Assembly (NCBI RefSeq): GCF_900117445.1
Contig: NZ_FPEJ01000005.1
Location: forward strand, 493,022 to 557,021
Length of the DNA: 64,000 bases
Source of the DNA: Hyphomicrobium sp. NDB2Meth4
Lineage (GTDB): Bacteria > Pseudomonadota > Alphaproteobacteria > Rhizobiales > Hyphomicrobiaceae
Reading direction: 5' to 3'
The position numbers and the translations under genes are program-made. Shown here piece by piece: positions 17,726 through 26,902 of this stretch; position 1 is the first letter of the stretch, and the number at the start of each line of letters is the position of its first letter. Under the pieces are notes generated by a model, which saw only the letters and a program-made list of their open reading frames with translations, made no database searches and was not told the origin of the DNA.

Positions 17726-19423
17726 TCAATTGAAAAGGAACTGGAAAAGCGTCTTGGGCTTCGAACGGCGCCGCTCGCGACGCTCCCCCTGCGCCGAGGA
17801 ATCGAGCTGGCCCCACGGCGCCCAGAAGCCCGATTCCGAGCTGGAATAACGACGGTTGTCCGTCCCGCGCGCGACGTTGGCCCTGAGGATGAATTCATCG
17901 GTTGCGCCATCGACGCTCGCAACGACGACCCGGTCGTCCTGCCAGGTCCAGCTCGCCACCTTTTTACCTTCACGATGCGGCTCGATGCCGACCACCGTGT
18001 TGTTGGAAAGATCGAGGATGGCGACTTGCTCGACCTCTTGAGGTCCCGTCGGCCCAGGTACCGCTCCAGCCGCGAAACGCAGCGTCGCTATCCCGCGCAG
18101 CGGCGGTTGCTTCAGCTCCCACTCCAGAAGCTGCGGTTGCCCGTCACCGGCCATTTCCAATGGAATGCGCAACCGGCGAAACTTATCGCTGACCGCGTAA
18201 TAGCGCGTCCCCTGCTGCACCACCTTCCAGCTGTCGACGCCCGCACCGGCGACCTCGCGATCCTCGGTGCTACCCGTATCCGCGCCGAGCCGCTGCAGAC
18301 CATCGGCGGCCATCTTCAGGCGAGGCTTTAGCGCCACCGCCCGCTTGTAGTCCGCGACGGCCTGATCGGTCCGCCCCTGCGCTTCCTCGATTTCGGCGCG
18401 TGCCCATAGAACCTCCGGCCCATCCGGATCGAGCTTCTCCGCCGTCTCGGCATCTTTGATACCGACGTCCGTCTGCCCGCTCTTCTTGTAGGCTACAGCG
18501 CGGTAGGCGAACGCAATGCCCGACCGCGGGTCGAGCTCGATTGCGCGGTTGAGGTCCGTGAAGGCTTCCTCGTAGTTCTGTGCGATGGCGTTCGCCAGTC
18601 CGCGCGCCGCCAATGCGCGCGCCGAGCGCGGATCGAGCGTCGTCGCTTGCGTGAAGTCTTTCAGTGCGGCGCCCGCATTGTCCGATGCGAGGTAAGCCTG
18701 CCCCCTGATCACGTAGAGCTCAGCATTATTGGCATCGAAGGCAATCGCCCGCGACAGGTCCTCGACCGCATCCTGCAACCGCATGGTGTCGAACTTGGCT
18801 TCACCGCGACTGCGATAGGCCGCCGCAAAGCGCGGATCCGCCGTCACCGCACGCGAAAAATCTCGGATGGCTGCATGCGGCCGGCCAACGGCGAGATGCA
18901 CTCTCCCCCGCCCCGCCAGCGGCGCAGCCGATTGCGGCATCAGCCGCACGGCCGCAGTGTAGTCGCGGATCGCCAGATCGCTCTGCCCCAGCTTCGCGTA
19001 GGCGCCAGCACGGTTCGACAGCGCCGCCGCATACCCCGGTGCCAGCACGATTGCGCGATTGAAATCCTTGATGGCTTCTTCCGGATAGCCAAGCGCCAGC
19101 AGCAGGTTGCCGCGATTGTTGTAGATCGCCGCGTATTCCGGGAACAGTTGGGCCGCGCGGTTGAAATCGTCGATCGCCAGTTTCGTCTGTCCGAGCCGGG
19201 CATAGGCGACAGCACGGTCGGTGAGAATCGTGGCGCGCCGGTCATTCGGCAGAGAGGTGTCTTTTAGTGCCTCGGTGTAGCCGGCGACTGCCTGTCCAGC
19301 GTCGCCCCGCACCAGAGCGGTCGCGGCATCCTGGGCTTTGACAGCCGCGTCCCCCGCGGCCGCCAGCAGGCCGCCACTGAAAAGCGGCATCACGGCAATG
19401 GCGAGGACTGCCCGTCTAAGCAT
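17726..19423 (-). CDS. Exported tetratricopeptide-repeat protein
   Basis: The product is 565 aa from the ATG at 19423, chosen because it opens a signal peptide (MLRRAVLAIAVMPLFSGGLL). The frame is open to 19723 but overlaps the upstream gene. About ten consecutive TPRs fill residues ~30-400 (for example AIDDFNRAAQLFPEYAAIYN, AIKDFNRAIVLAPGYAAALS, AFTDLNRAIELDPRSGIAFA). A ~130-residue beta-rich C-terminal region (VVQQGTRYYAVSDKFRRLRI, VAILDLSNNTVVGIEPHREG) and a basic tail follow. It probably scaffolds a periplasmic complex. The partner is unknown. Confidence 0.85.
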   Translation of the reverse strand: MLRRAVLAIAVMPLFSGGLLAAAGDAAVKAQDAATALVRGDAGQAVAGYTEALKDTSLPNDRRATILTDRAVAYARLGQTKLAIDDFNRAAQLFPEYAAIYNNRGNLLLALGYPEEAIKDFNRAIVLAPGYAAALSNRAGAYAKLGQSDLAIRDYTAAVRLMPQSAAPLAGRGRVHLAVGRPHAAIRDFSRAVTADPRFAAAYRSRGEAKFDTMRLQDAVEDLSRAIAFDANNAELYVIRGQAYLASDNAGAALKDFTQATTLDPRSARALAARGLANAIAQNYEEAFTDLNRAIELDPRSGIAFAYRAVAYKKSGQTDVGIKDAETAEKLDPDGPEVLWARAEIEEAQGRTDQAVADYKRAVALKPRLKMAADGLQRLGADTGSTEDREVAGAGVDSWKVVQQGTRYYAVSDKFRRLRIPLEMAGDGQPQLLEWELKQPPLRGIATLRFAAGAVPGPTGPQEVEQVAILDLSNNTVVGIEPHREGKKVASWTWQDDRVVVASVDGATDEFILRANVARGTDNRRYSSSESGFWAPWGQLDSSAQGERRERRRSKPKTLFQFLFN

Positions 19424-19512
19424 TCGCAACCCGTCGGCTTCGATCGAAGCGGCGTCCCTTTCCGCCGCGAATCCAGCATAGGCCATTAGATGCCGATTGT
19501 GGCACCCAATAG

Positions 19513-21039
19513 TTATACGACTGCCGGTCCCACAAGCGCCCGCAGAACCAATGGGATCATCTCCGGGATGTCCTCGGCAATGAGCCCAGGCCCGAACGCC
19601 CCGGCCGCTGCCCCGTGCAGCCACACCCCGGCACACGCCGCCTCGAACCCCGGCATGCCCTGGGCCAGCAACCCGGTGATGACGCCGCCGAGCACGTCCC
19701 CCGCCCCCGCCGTCGCCAGCCATGGCGGCGCATTCTCGTTGATCGCCGCGCGGCCGTCGGGGCTCGCGATGACCGTATCAGCCCCCTTCAGCACCAAGAT
19801 AGCCCCCGAGCGAAGCGCCGCGGCGCGCGCCCGGTCTAGCTTTCCCTCGCCGCTTATATCGCCGAAAAGCCGATGAAACTCGCCCTCGTGCGGGGTCAGC
19901 ACCACCGAGCGATCGGCAGACGCACCGATCACCTCGAACAGCGCCGATGCATCCTCGGCAAACGAGGTCAGCGCATCGGCATCGAGCACCGTCGCAGCGC
20001 CTGACGCCAGTACAGCATCGACCAACTGACGCGTTCCCGCGCAGACGCCCAGCGCCGGCCCCAGCAGGACTGCGTTCTTGCGCTTGTCGGCGAGGATGGC
20101 GGAAAGGCCAGCAGCACCCTCGAACTCCAGCAGCATGATCGCCGTGAGGTGCGCAGCATTGATGGCTACGGCATCCGGCGGGCTCGCCACCGTCACCAGT
20201 CCGGCGCCAGCGCGCAGCGCCCCACGAGCGCCCATACGCGCCGCACCCGTATGCGCGGCAGGGCCTGACACCACCAACGCATGGCCTCGGCTGTACTTAT
20301 GGCCCTCGAGCTTCGGCCACGGATAGCTCGCGCACCACAGCCCTGGTGCATTTGCCCACGTCTTGGCATCGATCTCGGCAAGCACTGCGTCAGGCGTCCC
20401 GATGTCGCCGACGGCGACAGGGCCACACAGCGCGCGCCCCGGCATCAAAAGGTGGCCGGGCTTACGCCTGAAGAACGTAACCGTTCGGGTTGCCTCAACC
20501 ACCGGCCCAAGCGCCTCGCCCGTGCTGCCGTTGAGACCGCTCGGGACATCGACCGCAACAACTGGGACGGCGCTATCGTTCAGCGCCACGATGATCTCCG
20601 CCGCGATGCCAGTGATCGGCCGTGCAAGCCCGGCACCGAACAGTGCATCGATCACCAGGTCGGCGCCCTTGATGAGGTCCGGCGAGAGCCGCTCAATCTC
20701 ACCGCTCCAGCGCTGCGCCATGGTGGCCGCATCGCCCTTCAGAGCGCCAACCTCGCACAGCAGACCAAGCCGCACATCGGCACCCCCCTCCTGCAGGTAG
20801 CGCGCAGCGACGAACCCGTCTCCGCCGTTGTTACCCGGCCCGCACAGAACAACCACCCGGCGCCCTGAGCCGAGTGCCGCCCGGGCTTCCCGCGCCACGA
20901 AGCGCCCGGCGTTGTCCATCAGCGTGAGGCTGGGCACGCCGGCTGCAACCGCAAGCTGATCCGCTCGCCCCATTTGCGCGTTTGTAAGCAGGACCAGGTC
21001 GTCGGAAGTGCCAATTAATTTAGCGAATTGCTTGTCCAT
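19513..21039 (-). CDS. nnr: Bifunctional ADP-dependent NAD(P)H-hydrate dehydratase / NAD(P)H-hydrate epimerase
   Basis: The product is 508 aa from the ATG at 21039 (AGG ribosome site). A TTG-type start at 21087 and the ATG at 20973 are alternatives. The N-terminal YjeF_N epimerase domain shows LTNAQMGRADQLAVAAGVPS and VVVLCGPGNNGGDGFVAARY. The C-terminal kinase-like dehydratase domain shows HEGEFHRLFGD, LVLKGADTVIASPDGR and ATAGAGDVLGGVITGLLAQG. Together they repair hydrated NADH and NADPH. It lies just upstream of glnB, divergently. Confidence 0.95.
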   Translation of the reverse strand: MDKQFAKLIGTSDDLVLLTNAQMGRADQLAVAAGVPSLTLMDNAGRFVAREARAALGSGRRVVVLCGPGNNGGDGFVAARYLQEGGADVRLGLLCEVGALKGDAATMAQRWSGEIERLSPDLIKGADLVIDALFGAGLARPITGIAAEIIVALNDSAVPVVAVDVPSGLNGSTGEALGPVVEATRTVTFFRRKPGHLLMPGRALCGPVAVGDIGTPDAVLAEIDAKTWANAPGLWCASYPWPKLEGHKYSRGHALVVSGPAAHTGAARMGARGALRAGAGLVTVASPPDAVAINAAHLTAIMLLEFEGAAGLSAILADKRKNAVLLGPALGVCAGTRQLVDAVLASGAATVLDADALTSFAEDASALFEVIGASADRSVVLTPHEGEFHRLFGDISGEGKLDRARAAALRSGAILVLKGADTVIASPDGRAAINENAPPWLATAGAGDVLGGVITGLLAQGMPGFEAACAGVWLHGAAAGAFGPGLIAEDIPEMIPLVLRALVGPAVV

Positions 21040-21137
21040 CAGACGCCTGCCGATTGCGTGTGCTATCTTTATATGCAATCTGCCCAACTTCTAGGCAGAC
21101 ACTTTGCGGCTTAAACAGCCATGCCGCTCTCAGCGAC

Positions 21138-21169
21138 AAATAAGATGCTGTATTTGCAGGACCTTATTT
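21138..21169. promoter_or_regulatory. AT-rich inverted repeat upstream of glnB
   Basis: AAATAAG at 21138-21144 and CTTATTT at 21163-21169 are inverted copies 18 bases apart, in the 223-bp gap between nnr and glnB and just upstream of a candidate sigma-54 promoter. An upstream activator site for a response regulator is possible. The halves do not match the enterobacterial NtrC consensus. Confidence 0.3.
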
Positions 21170-21180
21170 GCGCCCAAGAA

Positions 21181-21197
21181 CTGGCATGCGCCATGCT
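21181..21197 (+). promoter_or_regulatory. Candidate sigma-54 (-24/-12) promoter for glnB
   Basis: CTGGCATGCGCCATGCT has the invariant GG and GC doublets separated by exactly 10 bases (GG-CATGCGCCAT-GC), as required for RpoN promoters, and TGGCA matches the -24 element. It lies ~66 bases before the glnB ATG. Nitrogen-controlled, NtrC/RpoN-dependent expression of glnBA is known in related Rhizobiales. The -12 element (ATGCT rather than TTGCA) is imperfect. Confidence 0.45.
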
Positions 21198-21199
21198 AG

Positions 21200-21601
<402 letters not shown>

Positions 21602-21611
21602 AGCATCTGAG

Positions 21612-21635
21612 GGGGCCGCGATCCGGCCCCTTTTT
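21612..21635 (+). terminator. Intrinsic terminator between glnB and glnA
   Basis: GGGGCCG (21612-21618), a 5-nt loop and CGGCCCC (21624-21630) form a 7-bp GC stem directly followed by TTTTT. It would terminate or attenuate glnB transcripts before glnA, suggesting that glnA transcription depends partly on read-through or a separate start. Confidence 0.8.
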
Positions 21636-21679
21636 CCCGCAAGAAGAATGCCGCTCAGGCTTACACAATGGGGAGTCTC

Positions 21680-23089
21680 ATGAAGAGCGCCAGCGATGTC
21701 CTCAAGCTTTTGAAGGACAAGGACGTCAAGTTCGTCGATTTCCGCTTCACCGATACCAAGGGCAAGATGCAGCACGTGACCGCGCATTCGAGCACGGTCA
21801 CCGAAGACGTGTTCACCGATGGCTACGCCTTCGACGGCTCATCCATCGCCGGTTGGAAGGGCATCGAAGCCTCCGACATGCTGCTGATGCCGGACCCTTC
21901 CTCGGTCCACTTTGATCCCTTCTTCGCTCAGTCGACCGTCGCCATTTTCTGCGACGTCCTCGAGCCTTCCACCGGCCAGTTCTACGAGCGCGACCCGCGC
22001 GGCATCGCCAAGAAGGCCGAGGCCTACCTGAAGTCCACCGGCATCGGCGACACCATCTTCGTCGGCCCCGAAGCCGAGTTCTTCATCTTCGACGACGTCC
22101 GCTTCTCGACCGAGCCTTACAACACCGGCTTCCGCGTCGACTCCACCGAGCTGCCGACGAACTCGAACACCGAATACGAGATGGGCAACCTCGCCCACCG
22201 TCCGCGCGTCAAGGGCGGCTACTTCCCCGTTCCTCCGATCGACAGCTGCCAGGACATTCGCTCGGAGATGATCTCCGTGATGGCCGAGATGGGCGTCGTC
22301 GTCGAAAAGCACCACCACGAGGTGGCCGCCGCTCAGCATGAGCTCGGCATCAAGTTCGGCCCGATGGTTTCGATGGCCGACCACATGCAGATCTACAAGT
22401 ACGTCACGCACATGGTCTCTCAGGCCTATGGCAAGACGGCTACGTTCATGCCCAAGCCAGTCTTCGGCGACAACGGCTCTGGCATGCACGTGCATCAGTC
22501 GATCTGGAAGGACGGCAACCCGACCTTCGCCGGCAACAAGTACGCCGACCTGTCGGAGACCGCGCTGAGCTACATCGCCGGCATCCTGAAGCATGCCAAG
22601 GCGCTCAACGCCTTCACCAACCCGACGACGAACTCCTATAAGCGTCTCGTCCCGGGCTATGAAGCTCCGGTGCTGCTCGCCTACTCAGCGCGCAACCGCT
22701 CTGCCTCGTGCCGCATCCCGCACGTGTCGAGCCCCAAGGCCAAGCGCTTCGAGGTTCGCTTCCCCGATCCGGCGGCAAATCCTTATCTCGCCTTCACCGC
22801 CATGCTCATGGCCGGCATCGACGGCATCGTGAACAAGCTCCATCCGGGCGACCCGATGGATAAGAACCTCTATGACCTGCCGCCTGCCGAACTCGCCAGC
22901 ATCCCCACCGTTTCGGGCTCGCTGCGCGAGGCTCTCGACAGCCTCGACAAGGACCGCGCGTTCCTCAAGGCCGGCGGCGTCATGACCGACGACATGATCG
23001 ATGCCTACATCGAGCTGAAGATGGCCGAGAACATGCGCTACGAGATGACCCCGCATCCGGTCGAGTACGACATGTACTACTCTGTCTAA
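21680..23089 (+). CDS. glnA: Glutamine synthetase type I
   Basis: The product is 469 aa from the ATG at 21680 (GGGGAG just upstream), the standard GSI length. An in-frame ATG 12 bases earlier is less likely. It catalyses ATP-dependent amidation of glutamate. Visible motifs are [70 protein letters not shown] and [17 protein letters not shown]. The adenylylation site segment is [10 protein letters not shown] near the C-terminus, so activity should be controlled by GlnE. Confidence 0.98.
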   Translation: MKSASDVLKLLKDKDVKFVDFRFTDTKGKMQHVTAHSSTVTEDVFTDGYAFDGSSIAGWKGIEASDMLLMPDPSSVHFDPFFAQSTVAIFCDVLEPSTGQFYERDPRGIAKKAEAYLKSTGIGDTIFVGPEAEFFIFDDVRFSTEPYNTGFRVDSTELPTNSNTEYEMGNLAHRPRVKGGYFPVPPIDSCQDIRSEMISVMAEMGVVVEKHHHEVAAAQHELGIKFGPMVSMADHMQIYKYVTHMVSQAYGKTATFMPKPVFGDNGSGMHVHQSIWKDGNPTFAGNKYADLSETALSYIAGILKHAKALNAFTNPTTNSYKRLVPGYEAPVLLAYSARNRSASCRIPHVSSPKAKRFEVRFPDPAANPYLAFTAMLMAGIDGIVNKLHPGDPMDKNLYDLPPAELASIPTVSGSLREALDSLDKDRAFLKAGGVMTDDMIDAYIELKMAENMRYEMTPHPVEYDMYYSV

Positions 23090-23111
23090 CCGGCGCACGA
23101 CGGTTGACGAG

Positions 23112-23141
23112 AAAAGGCCCGGGCATCGCTCGGGCCTTTTT
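23112..23141 (+). terminator. Intrinsic terminator of glnA
   Basis: AAAGGCCCG pairs with CGGGCCTTT across a ~9-nt loop and is followed by TT. It starts 23 bp after the glnA stop. The A-rich left arm makes it potentially bidirectional. Confidence 0.85.
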
Positions 23142-23194
23142 GATTCTGCGATACGGCATGATGCGGCGCGCTAGATGCCCCGCAGCGCGGGACG

Positions 23195-23503
23195 TCAGAA
23201 ATAGAACAGAATGGCGAGGAACACGCCGGCCCAGCTGATCAGCCAAAGGCGCTTGGCTTGGCTCGCTGTCCAGGTCCCAGCTTTGCGCGCCGTTTCGACC
23301 CACGAGATCCGCGCGAACAGCGCGATGCACAGCCCGATGCCGAGCCCCGCGATCACGGAGCGATAGTCGAGCGCCGGGGCCGCTATATCGAAGCCCTCTA
23401 GAACTGCCGAGCCCGCACCATTACCCGACGGCGCCACCAGAACGACGGCGGCGATCATCAAGCCGAGAGCGAGCATCGAGAAGAAATTGAGGACGGTGCG
23501 CAT
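23195..23503 (-). CDS. Small three-helix membrane protein, function unknown
   Basis: The 102-aa product has predicted helices at residues ~5-26 (FFSMLALGLMIAAVVLVAPS), ~46-66 (SVIAGLGIGLCIALFARISW) and ~86-102 (LWLISWAGVFLAILFYF). The family is unassigned; similar small proteins are common in Hyphomicrobiales. It is convergent with glnA. Confidence 0.65.
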   Translation of the reverse strand: MRTVLNFFSMLALGLMIAAVVLVAPSGNGAGSAVLEGFDIAAPALDYRSVIAGLGIGLCIALFARISWVETARKAGTWTASQAKRLWLISWAGVFLAILFYF

Positions 23504-23685
23504 GGCCGCATCGAGAATGGACGACGACGAACGGAAGCTAAGGGGTCTGCTTTCAATATTGTGTTAACCCTGGTCACATCGATCGCGCCGCGCGGGCATA
23601 GATGTCGCGCACACCGCGCCCTCCGTTGACAGAAACATCTTCCGGGCGCACGGTTGTATGACCTCTTCCGCAACCAGGGAGGTCT

Positions 23686-23878
23686 ATGAAAATGTTTCCG
23701 CCGGACTACGCAGGGCCGCTGGGTTGACGATTTCGCGAGATCGCCTCCGCAACGGCTAGCCGACAATCCGTATATCAGCGGGTGCTGGTTCCGCGCCCCG
23801 AAGCGCTTCGGGCAACGTCAGATCGGCTACCCGCAGAACCAAATCGATTGGCATCAGATCGCTTCCGAGGACGCATAG
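23686..23878 (+). pseudogene. Small gene interrupted by one apparent frameshift (about 64 codons)
   Basis: A strong GGGAGG ribosome site precedes ATG 23686, whose frame reads MKMFPPDYAGPLG and stops at 23725-23727. Switching forward one base at ~23720 opens a frame continuing WVDDFARSPPQRLADNPYIS and then GCWFRAPKRFGQRQIGYPQN to a TAG at 23876-23878. Codon third positions in the second frame are mostly G/C, and the residue mix looks protein-like. A terminator-like hairpin follows. It could be a sequencing error, a decayed gene or a programmed +1 shift. The family is not recognised. Confidence 0.45.
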
Positions 23879-23914
23879 CGCCAGAGCTTCGCCTCGAACA
23901 ACGCGATCCCAAAG

Positions 23915-23942
23915 AAGCCCGAGCGGTCGCCCGTTCGGGCTT
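23915..23942 (+). terminator. Terminator-like hairpin after the frameshifted small gene
   Basis: AAGCCCGA (23915-23922) and TCGGGCTT (23935-23942) form an 8-bp stem with a 12-nt loop, ending in a short T-containing stretch (CTTTATGCTTAT). The position after the TAG at 23878 supports a small transcription unit here. Confidence 0.55.
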
Positions 23943-24151
23943 TATGCTTATGTGGCGCATATACAGCCCGCCAAGAACAGCCGTTCAGAACCTGAGAATA
24001 TTTGTAGAAAATTCACTATGTGCGTGTCAGTTTTTGATCAGTCTTTCAATGAGCTGCACACCCTGGCTCAAGCAGCGTTCAAAGCTTGGTCCGTGTGCGG
24101 CAAGCGGCAAGCCTGCCGCAGCATTTGCGCCCTGAATTTGGAGTAAGCGCC
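23943..24151. other. AT-rich intergenic stretch, likely promoter region
   Basis: This ~210-bp stretch is clearly more AT-rich than the surroundings (for example near 23996-24045) and contains no convincing coding frame. It ends in GGAGTAAGCGCC directly before the ATG at 24152, so it probably holds that gene's promoter. Confidence 0.5.
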
Positions 24152-25024
24152 ATGCGCGCTGCGTCTTCACATTTCGAGAGCTTCGACCCGACGGAAAGCT
24201 TCCTCGGGGTGCTCGATCAGTTCGCCGCCGTGCGCAGCTATTCGAGCGCGCCAGCGGTCGGCGGATTTCGACTGCTCTCTCCCAAATCGACAATCGCTCA
24301 CAGAGCAAAGCGCGCGCTGGCACCGACCCCCGCGGCCATTGCCGCCCTCGCACGCGCCCGCATGCGCCTCACGGGCTTTTTGTCCGTCCTTTTCGTCGGC
24401 GGACTTGGCCTCGCCGTTCTCGCTGGTCCCGCTACGTGCTCATGCACGATCGGCGCGATGACAGCACAAGCCACCTCACTCACCCGGCTCGGCTACATCG
24501 AGAACGCACACTTCATTGCCGCGCGCGAGCAACTCGCGCCGGAGACGGCAGTCCCCACCCTGTCGCTCGCCAAAGCTATCGACAGCCCCGAGACAACAAA
24601 GGGTGTTTCCCCGATCACCACTTCGGCGCTGCTGCCCGCCGCGGAGGTGACCAGCACCCGCAGCGACAGCCAGACGCCGCCGTCTAGCAACGCCGCGCTA
24701 CCTGCACATATTGAATCTCTCGCCGACGCCGGCCCCACCGTCAAGCTGGCCGCCCTCTCTGAGAGCGACCTACCCGAGATCTCACCCAACGCTCCCAAGA
24801 CCAGCGTTGCCGCGCGCGAGCAAGACGCAGACGCCTCCGATGAAGACCGACCGCGCAAGCACCATAAGCGCGCCATCCGCGCCTACCGAACGCCCGTAGC
24901 TGCGCGCCCGGCCACGCGTTCGAAGTCATCGGGCGACGCCATGACCGTGAAGCGTGCGCCGAAGTGGGCTCAGCAGATGTACGTCACGCCCTGGCAAATG
25001 CAGGCGTTCTCTTACACGCGCTGA
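24152..25024 (+). CDS. Membrane-anchored low-complexity protein, function unknown
   Basis: The product is 290 aa from the ATG at 24152 (GGAG upstream). A TTG at 24086 would add 22 residues. One transmembrane helix lies at residues ~72-92 (RLTGFLSVLFVGGLGLAVLA). The N-terminal 70 residues are therefore likely cytosolic and the rest periplasmic. The C-terminal ~190 residues are Ser/Thr/Pro/Ala rich, with a basic patch (DEDRPRKHHKRAIRAYRTP) and a final aromatic segment (WAQQMYVTPWQMQAFSYTR). No family is recognised. Confidence 0.6.
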   Translation: MRAASSHFESFDPTESFLGVLDQFAAVRSYSSAPAVGGFRLLSPKSTIAHRAKRALAPTPAAIAALARARMRLTGFLSVLFVGGLGLAVLAGPATCSCTIGAMTAQATSLTRLGYIENAHFIAAREQLAPETAVPTLSLAKAIDSPETTKGVSPITTSALLPAAEVTSTRSDSQTPPSSNAALPAHIESLADAGPTVKLAALSESDLPEISPNAPKTSVAAREQDADASDEDRPRKHHKRAIRAYRTPVAARPATRSKSSGDAMTVKRAPKWAQQMYVTPWQMQAFSYTR

Positions 25025-25093
25025 GCAATGCTCGGCATGCCTCGGTCACGGGGTGGCCATCGCCGCGTCACACGCAGCGCGCACGATCGCAGC

Positions 25094-25891
25094 ATGCGAT
25101 ATGCGTTTATCATCGTTCTTGCGTCAGCCTGCGTCCTGGCCAGCGCTTCGTCCGCGCAGGTAGCCCCCGACCGCAGTTACAGCTGGCCCTCCGCAACGGC
25201 CGCGGTGCAAGCGCAGACTCTCGAACAGCGTATCCCGCCGCCACAAGGTTTCACACGCGTCCCCGTAGCCCCCGGAAGCTGGGGCGCCTGGCTGCGCGGT
25301 CTGCCAATGAAGCCGCAAGGTGCGCCCGTGCTCACTTTCACCGGCACGCCGAAATGGCGCCAGGACGTGCACGTCGCTGTGGTCGACATCGATGTCGGCA
25401 AGCGCGATCTGCAGCAGTGCGCCGACGCGATCATGCGCCTGCGCGGCGAATGGCTGTTTGCGGCCGGCCTACTACGCGACATCGCCTTCAACGACACTGA
25501 CGGCAAGCGGCTGCGCTTCTCGGCACGGCGTGACCAGAGCTATGCGTCGTTTCGCAAGTACATGGACTACGTGTTTGCCTATGCCGGCACTTATTCGCTC
25601 GAACGCGAGCTGAAGCCAGTCGCGCTCGCCGACATCTCGATTGGCGACGTGTTCATCAAAGGCGGCTTTCCCGGCCACGCAGTGCTCGTTGCCGACATAG
25701 TCGAGAACGCGGCAACCGGCGAGAAGCGCTTTCTGCTCCTGCAAAGCTACATGCCCGCGCAGGACATGCACGTTTTGCGCAATCCTACCTCGGCCGAACG
25801 CTCCCCCTGGTACGCGGCGAGCTTCGACGGCGATCTCGTCACCCCAGAATGGACTTTCCCGTCGCGCGCCCTGCGGCGTTGGCCCGACTGA
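25094..25891 (+). CDS. Exported DUF4846 domain-containing protein
   Basis: The product is 265 aa from the ATG at 25094, beginning with a signal peptide (MRYAFIIVLASACVLASASS). Motifs typical of DUF4846 are visible: RIPPPQGFTRVPVAPGSWGA, WLRGLPMKP, DLQQCADAIMRLRGEW, GDVFIKGGFPGHAVLVADIV and FLLLQSYMPAQDMHVLRNP. The conserved His and Asp in PGHAVLVAD plus QSYMPAQDMH suggest an NlpC/P60-like (transglutaminase-type) fold, but this is an inference. The family's function is unknown. Confidence 0.82.
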   Translation: MRYAFIIVLASACVLASASSAQVAPDRSYSWPSATAAVQAQTLEQRIPPPQGFTRVPVAPGSWGAWLRGLPMKPQGAPVLTFTGTPKWRQDVHVAVVDIDVGKRDLQQCADAIMRLRGEWLFAAGLLRDIAFNDTDGKRLRFSARRDQSYASFRKYMDYVFAYAGTYSLERELKPVALADISIGDVFIKGGFPGHAVLVADIVENAATGEKRFLLLQSYMPAQDMHVLRNPTSAERSPWYAASFDGDLVTPEWTFPSRALRRWPD

Positions 25892-25899
25892 GAGCTGCC

Positions 25900-26079
25900 T
25901 CAGCGAATTACGGCCAGCGATACGAATGTAGCCACGACGAATGTTGCGAGGCCCGCTACCGCCTTGAGAGCGGCGTCAGGATCTGCGTGCGTCATCATCA
26001 GAGACAACGCATACCCGAGCCCCGCAAGTCCCACGGTCATCACCAAAAGTCCGACAAGCATTCCGACAGTCCCGCGCAT
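25900..26079 (-). CDS. 59-aa two-helix membrane protein
   Basis: The reading frame from the ATG at 26079 gives MRGTVGMLVGLLVMTVGLAG, then a short linker with HADPDAALKA, and a second hydrophobic helix ending in SLAVIR. A GGGAG ribosome site lies ten bases upstream. It is convergent with the DUF4846 gene, with 8 bp between stops, and lies downstream of two other small membrane genes on the same strand. The family is not recognised. Confidence 0.55.
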   Translation of the reverse strand: MRGTVGMLVGLLVMTVGLAGLGYALSLMMTHADPDAALKAVAGLATFVVATFVSLAVIR

Positions 26080-26129
26080 GACGTGATCTCCCTATTGCTC
26101 TTGTTGGTCGGCTCAGATGTCGTCCCGCT

Positions 26130-26435
26130 CTACTGCGCGGGAGCCGGCGGCGGCGCCTCCTCGGGCTTCGAAGTCCGGTACTGCTCCCAGTCGTGGTTCT
26201 TGATGTAGCCCTCGACCGCGTGCGGACCATCCGGTTGCATGTGCGTATAGACGATCACGCCGACCGCAAGTCCGATCGCCAGCAGCACACCGAGAATCGA
26301 ACGCAGCACCACAGTGCCGCGCCCGCTGGCTGCCGCCCACGCAGGACTGATCAGCCCCACCAGCAGATAGATGATCGCCAGGCCGAAAATGATGGTCGCG
26401 ATGAGGTGCGTGTTCTGAATGAGACTGTCGTACAT
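26130..26435 (-). CDS. Small two-helix membrane protein (tandem paralog 2)
   Basis: The 101-aa product starts MYDSLIQNTHLIATIIFGLA. Its helix-1 segment AIIYLLVGLISPAWAAASGR matches AIIYLALGLTKPSLVKATRR of the gene 120 bp upstream, and both have a second helix after [RK]xTV. The C-terminus (KNHDWEQYRTSKPEEAPPPA) is polar and unlike the paralog. Function is unknown. Confidence 0.65.
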   Translation of the reverse strand: MYDSLIQNTHLIATIIFGLAIIYLLVGLISPAWAAASGRGTVVLRSILGVLLAIGLAVGVIVYTHMQPDGPHAVEGYIKNHDWEQYRTSKPEEAPPPAPAQ

Positions 26436-26555
26436 CGCGCCCGTCCCCGTTGCCCGAGGCTTTATCTGCAGCGTGCACTGATGACACCTGCCCGTGCGCG
26501 CATGATGACGCCGGATCCGGCCCGGTCAACGGCTATCGAGCAAGTGCTTGGAACG

Positions 26556-26816
26556 TCAAGGTTGTGTTGGAGCCGTCTGCTGAATATCGGCATCGATTTG
26601 CGCCGGCGTGTCCGTCCCGCCCGGCAGCTTGCTGGCGACGAAATAGAAAGCCGTCGAGGCCGCAATCAGGACGATGGCTGCGACGATTGCCACTGTGCTG
26701 CGCCGGGTCGCCTTCACCAGCGACGGCTTAGTCAGGCCCAGCGCCAGATAGATGATGGCAAGCACGCACACGGCCTGGAACAGCCAGGAGGAATAATCGA
26801 GAGTGGTGCTCGTCAT
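26556..26816 (-). CDS. Small two-helix membrane protein (tandem paralog 1)
   Basis: The 86-aa product starts MTSTTLDYSSWLFQAVCVLA and contains AIIYLALGLTKPSLVKATRR plus a second helix (VAIVAAIVLIAASTAFYFVA). A GAGG-type site precedes the ATG. It appears to be a tandem duplicate of the next minus-strand gene. Function is unknown. Confidence 0.65.
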   Translation of the reverse strand: MTSTTLDYSSWLFQAVCVLAIIYLALGLTKPSLVKATRRSTVAIVAAIVLIAASTAFYFVASKLPGGTDTPAQIDADIQQTAPTQP

Positions 26817-26902
26817 CTTCGCCTCAGTTCAAAAGCATCGCGCGCGATCTTTGCACTGAGGAGCTTAATGGAATGCGACCACGGAGTAAGTTGCACCAGC
26901 AG

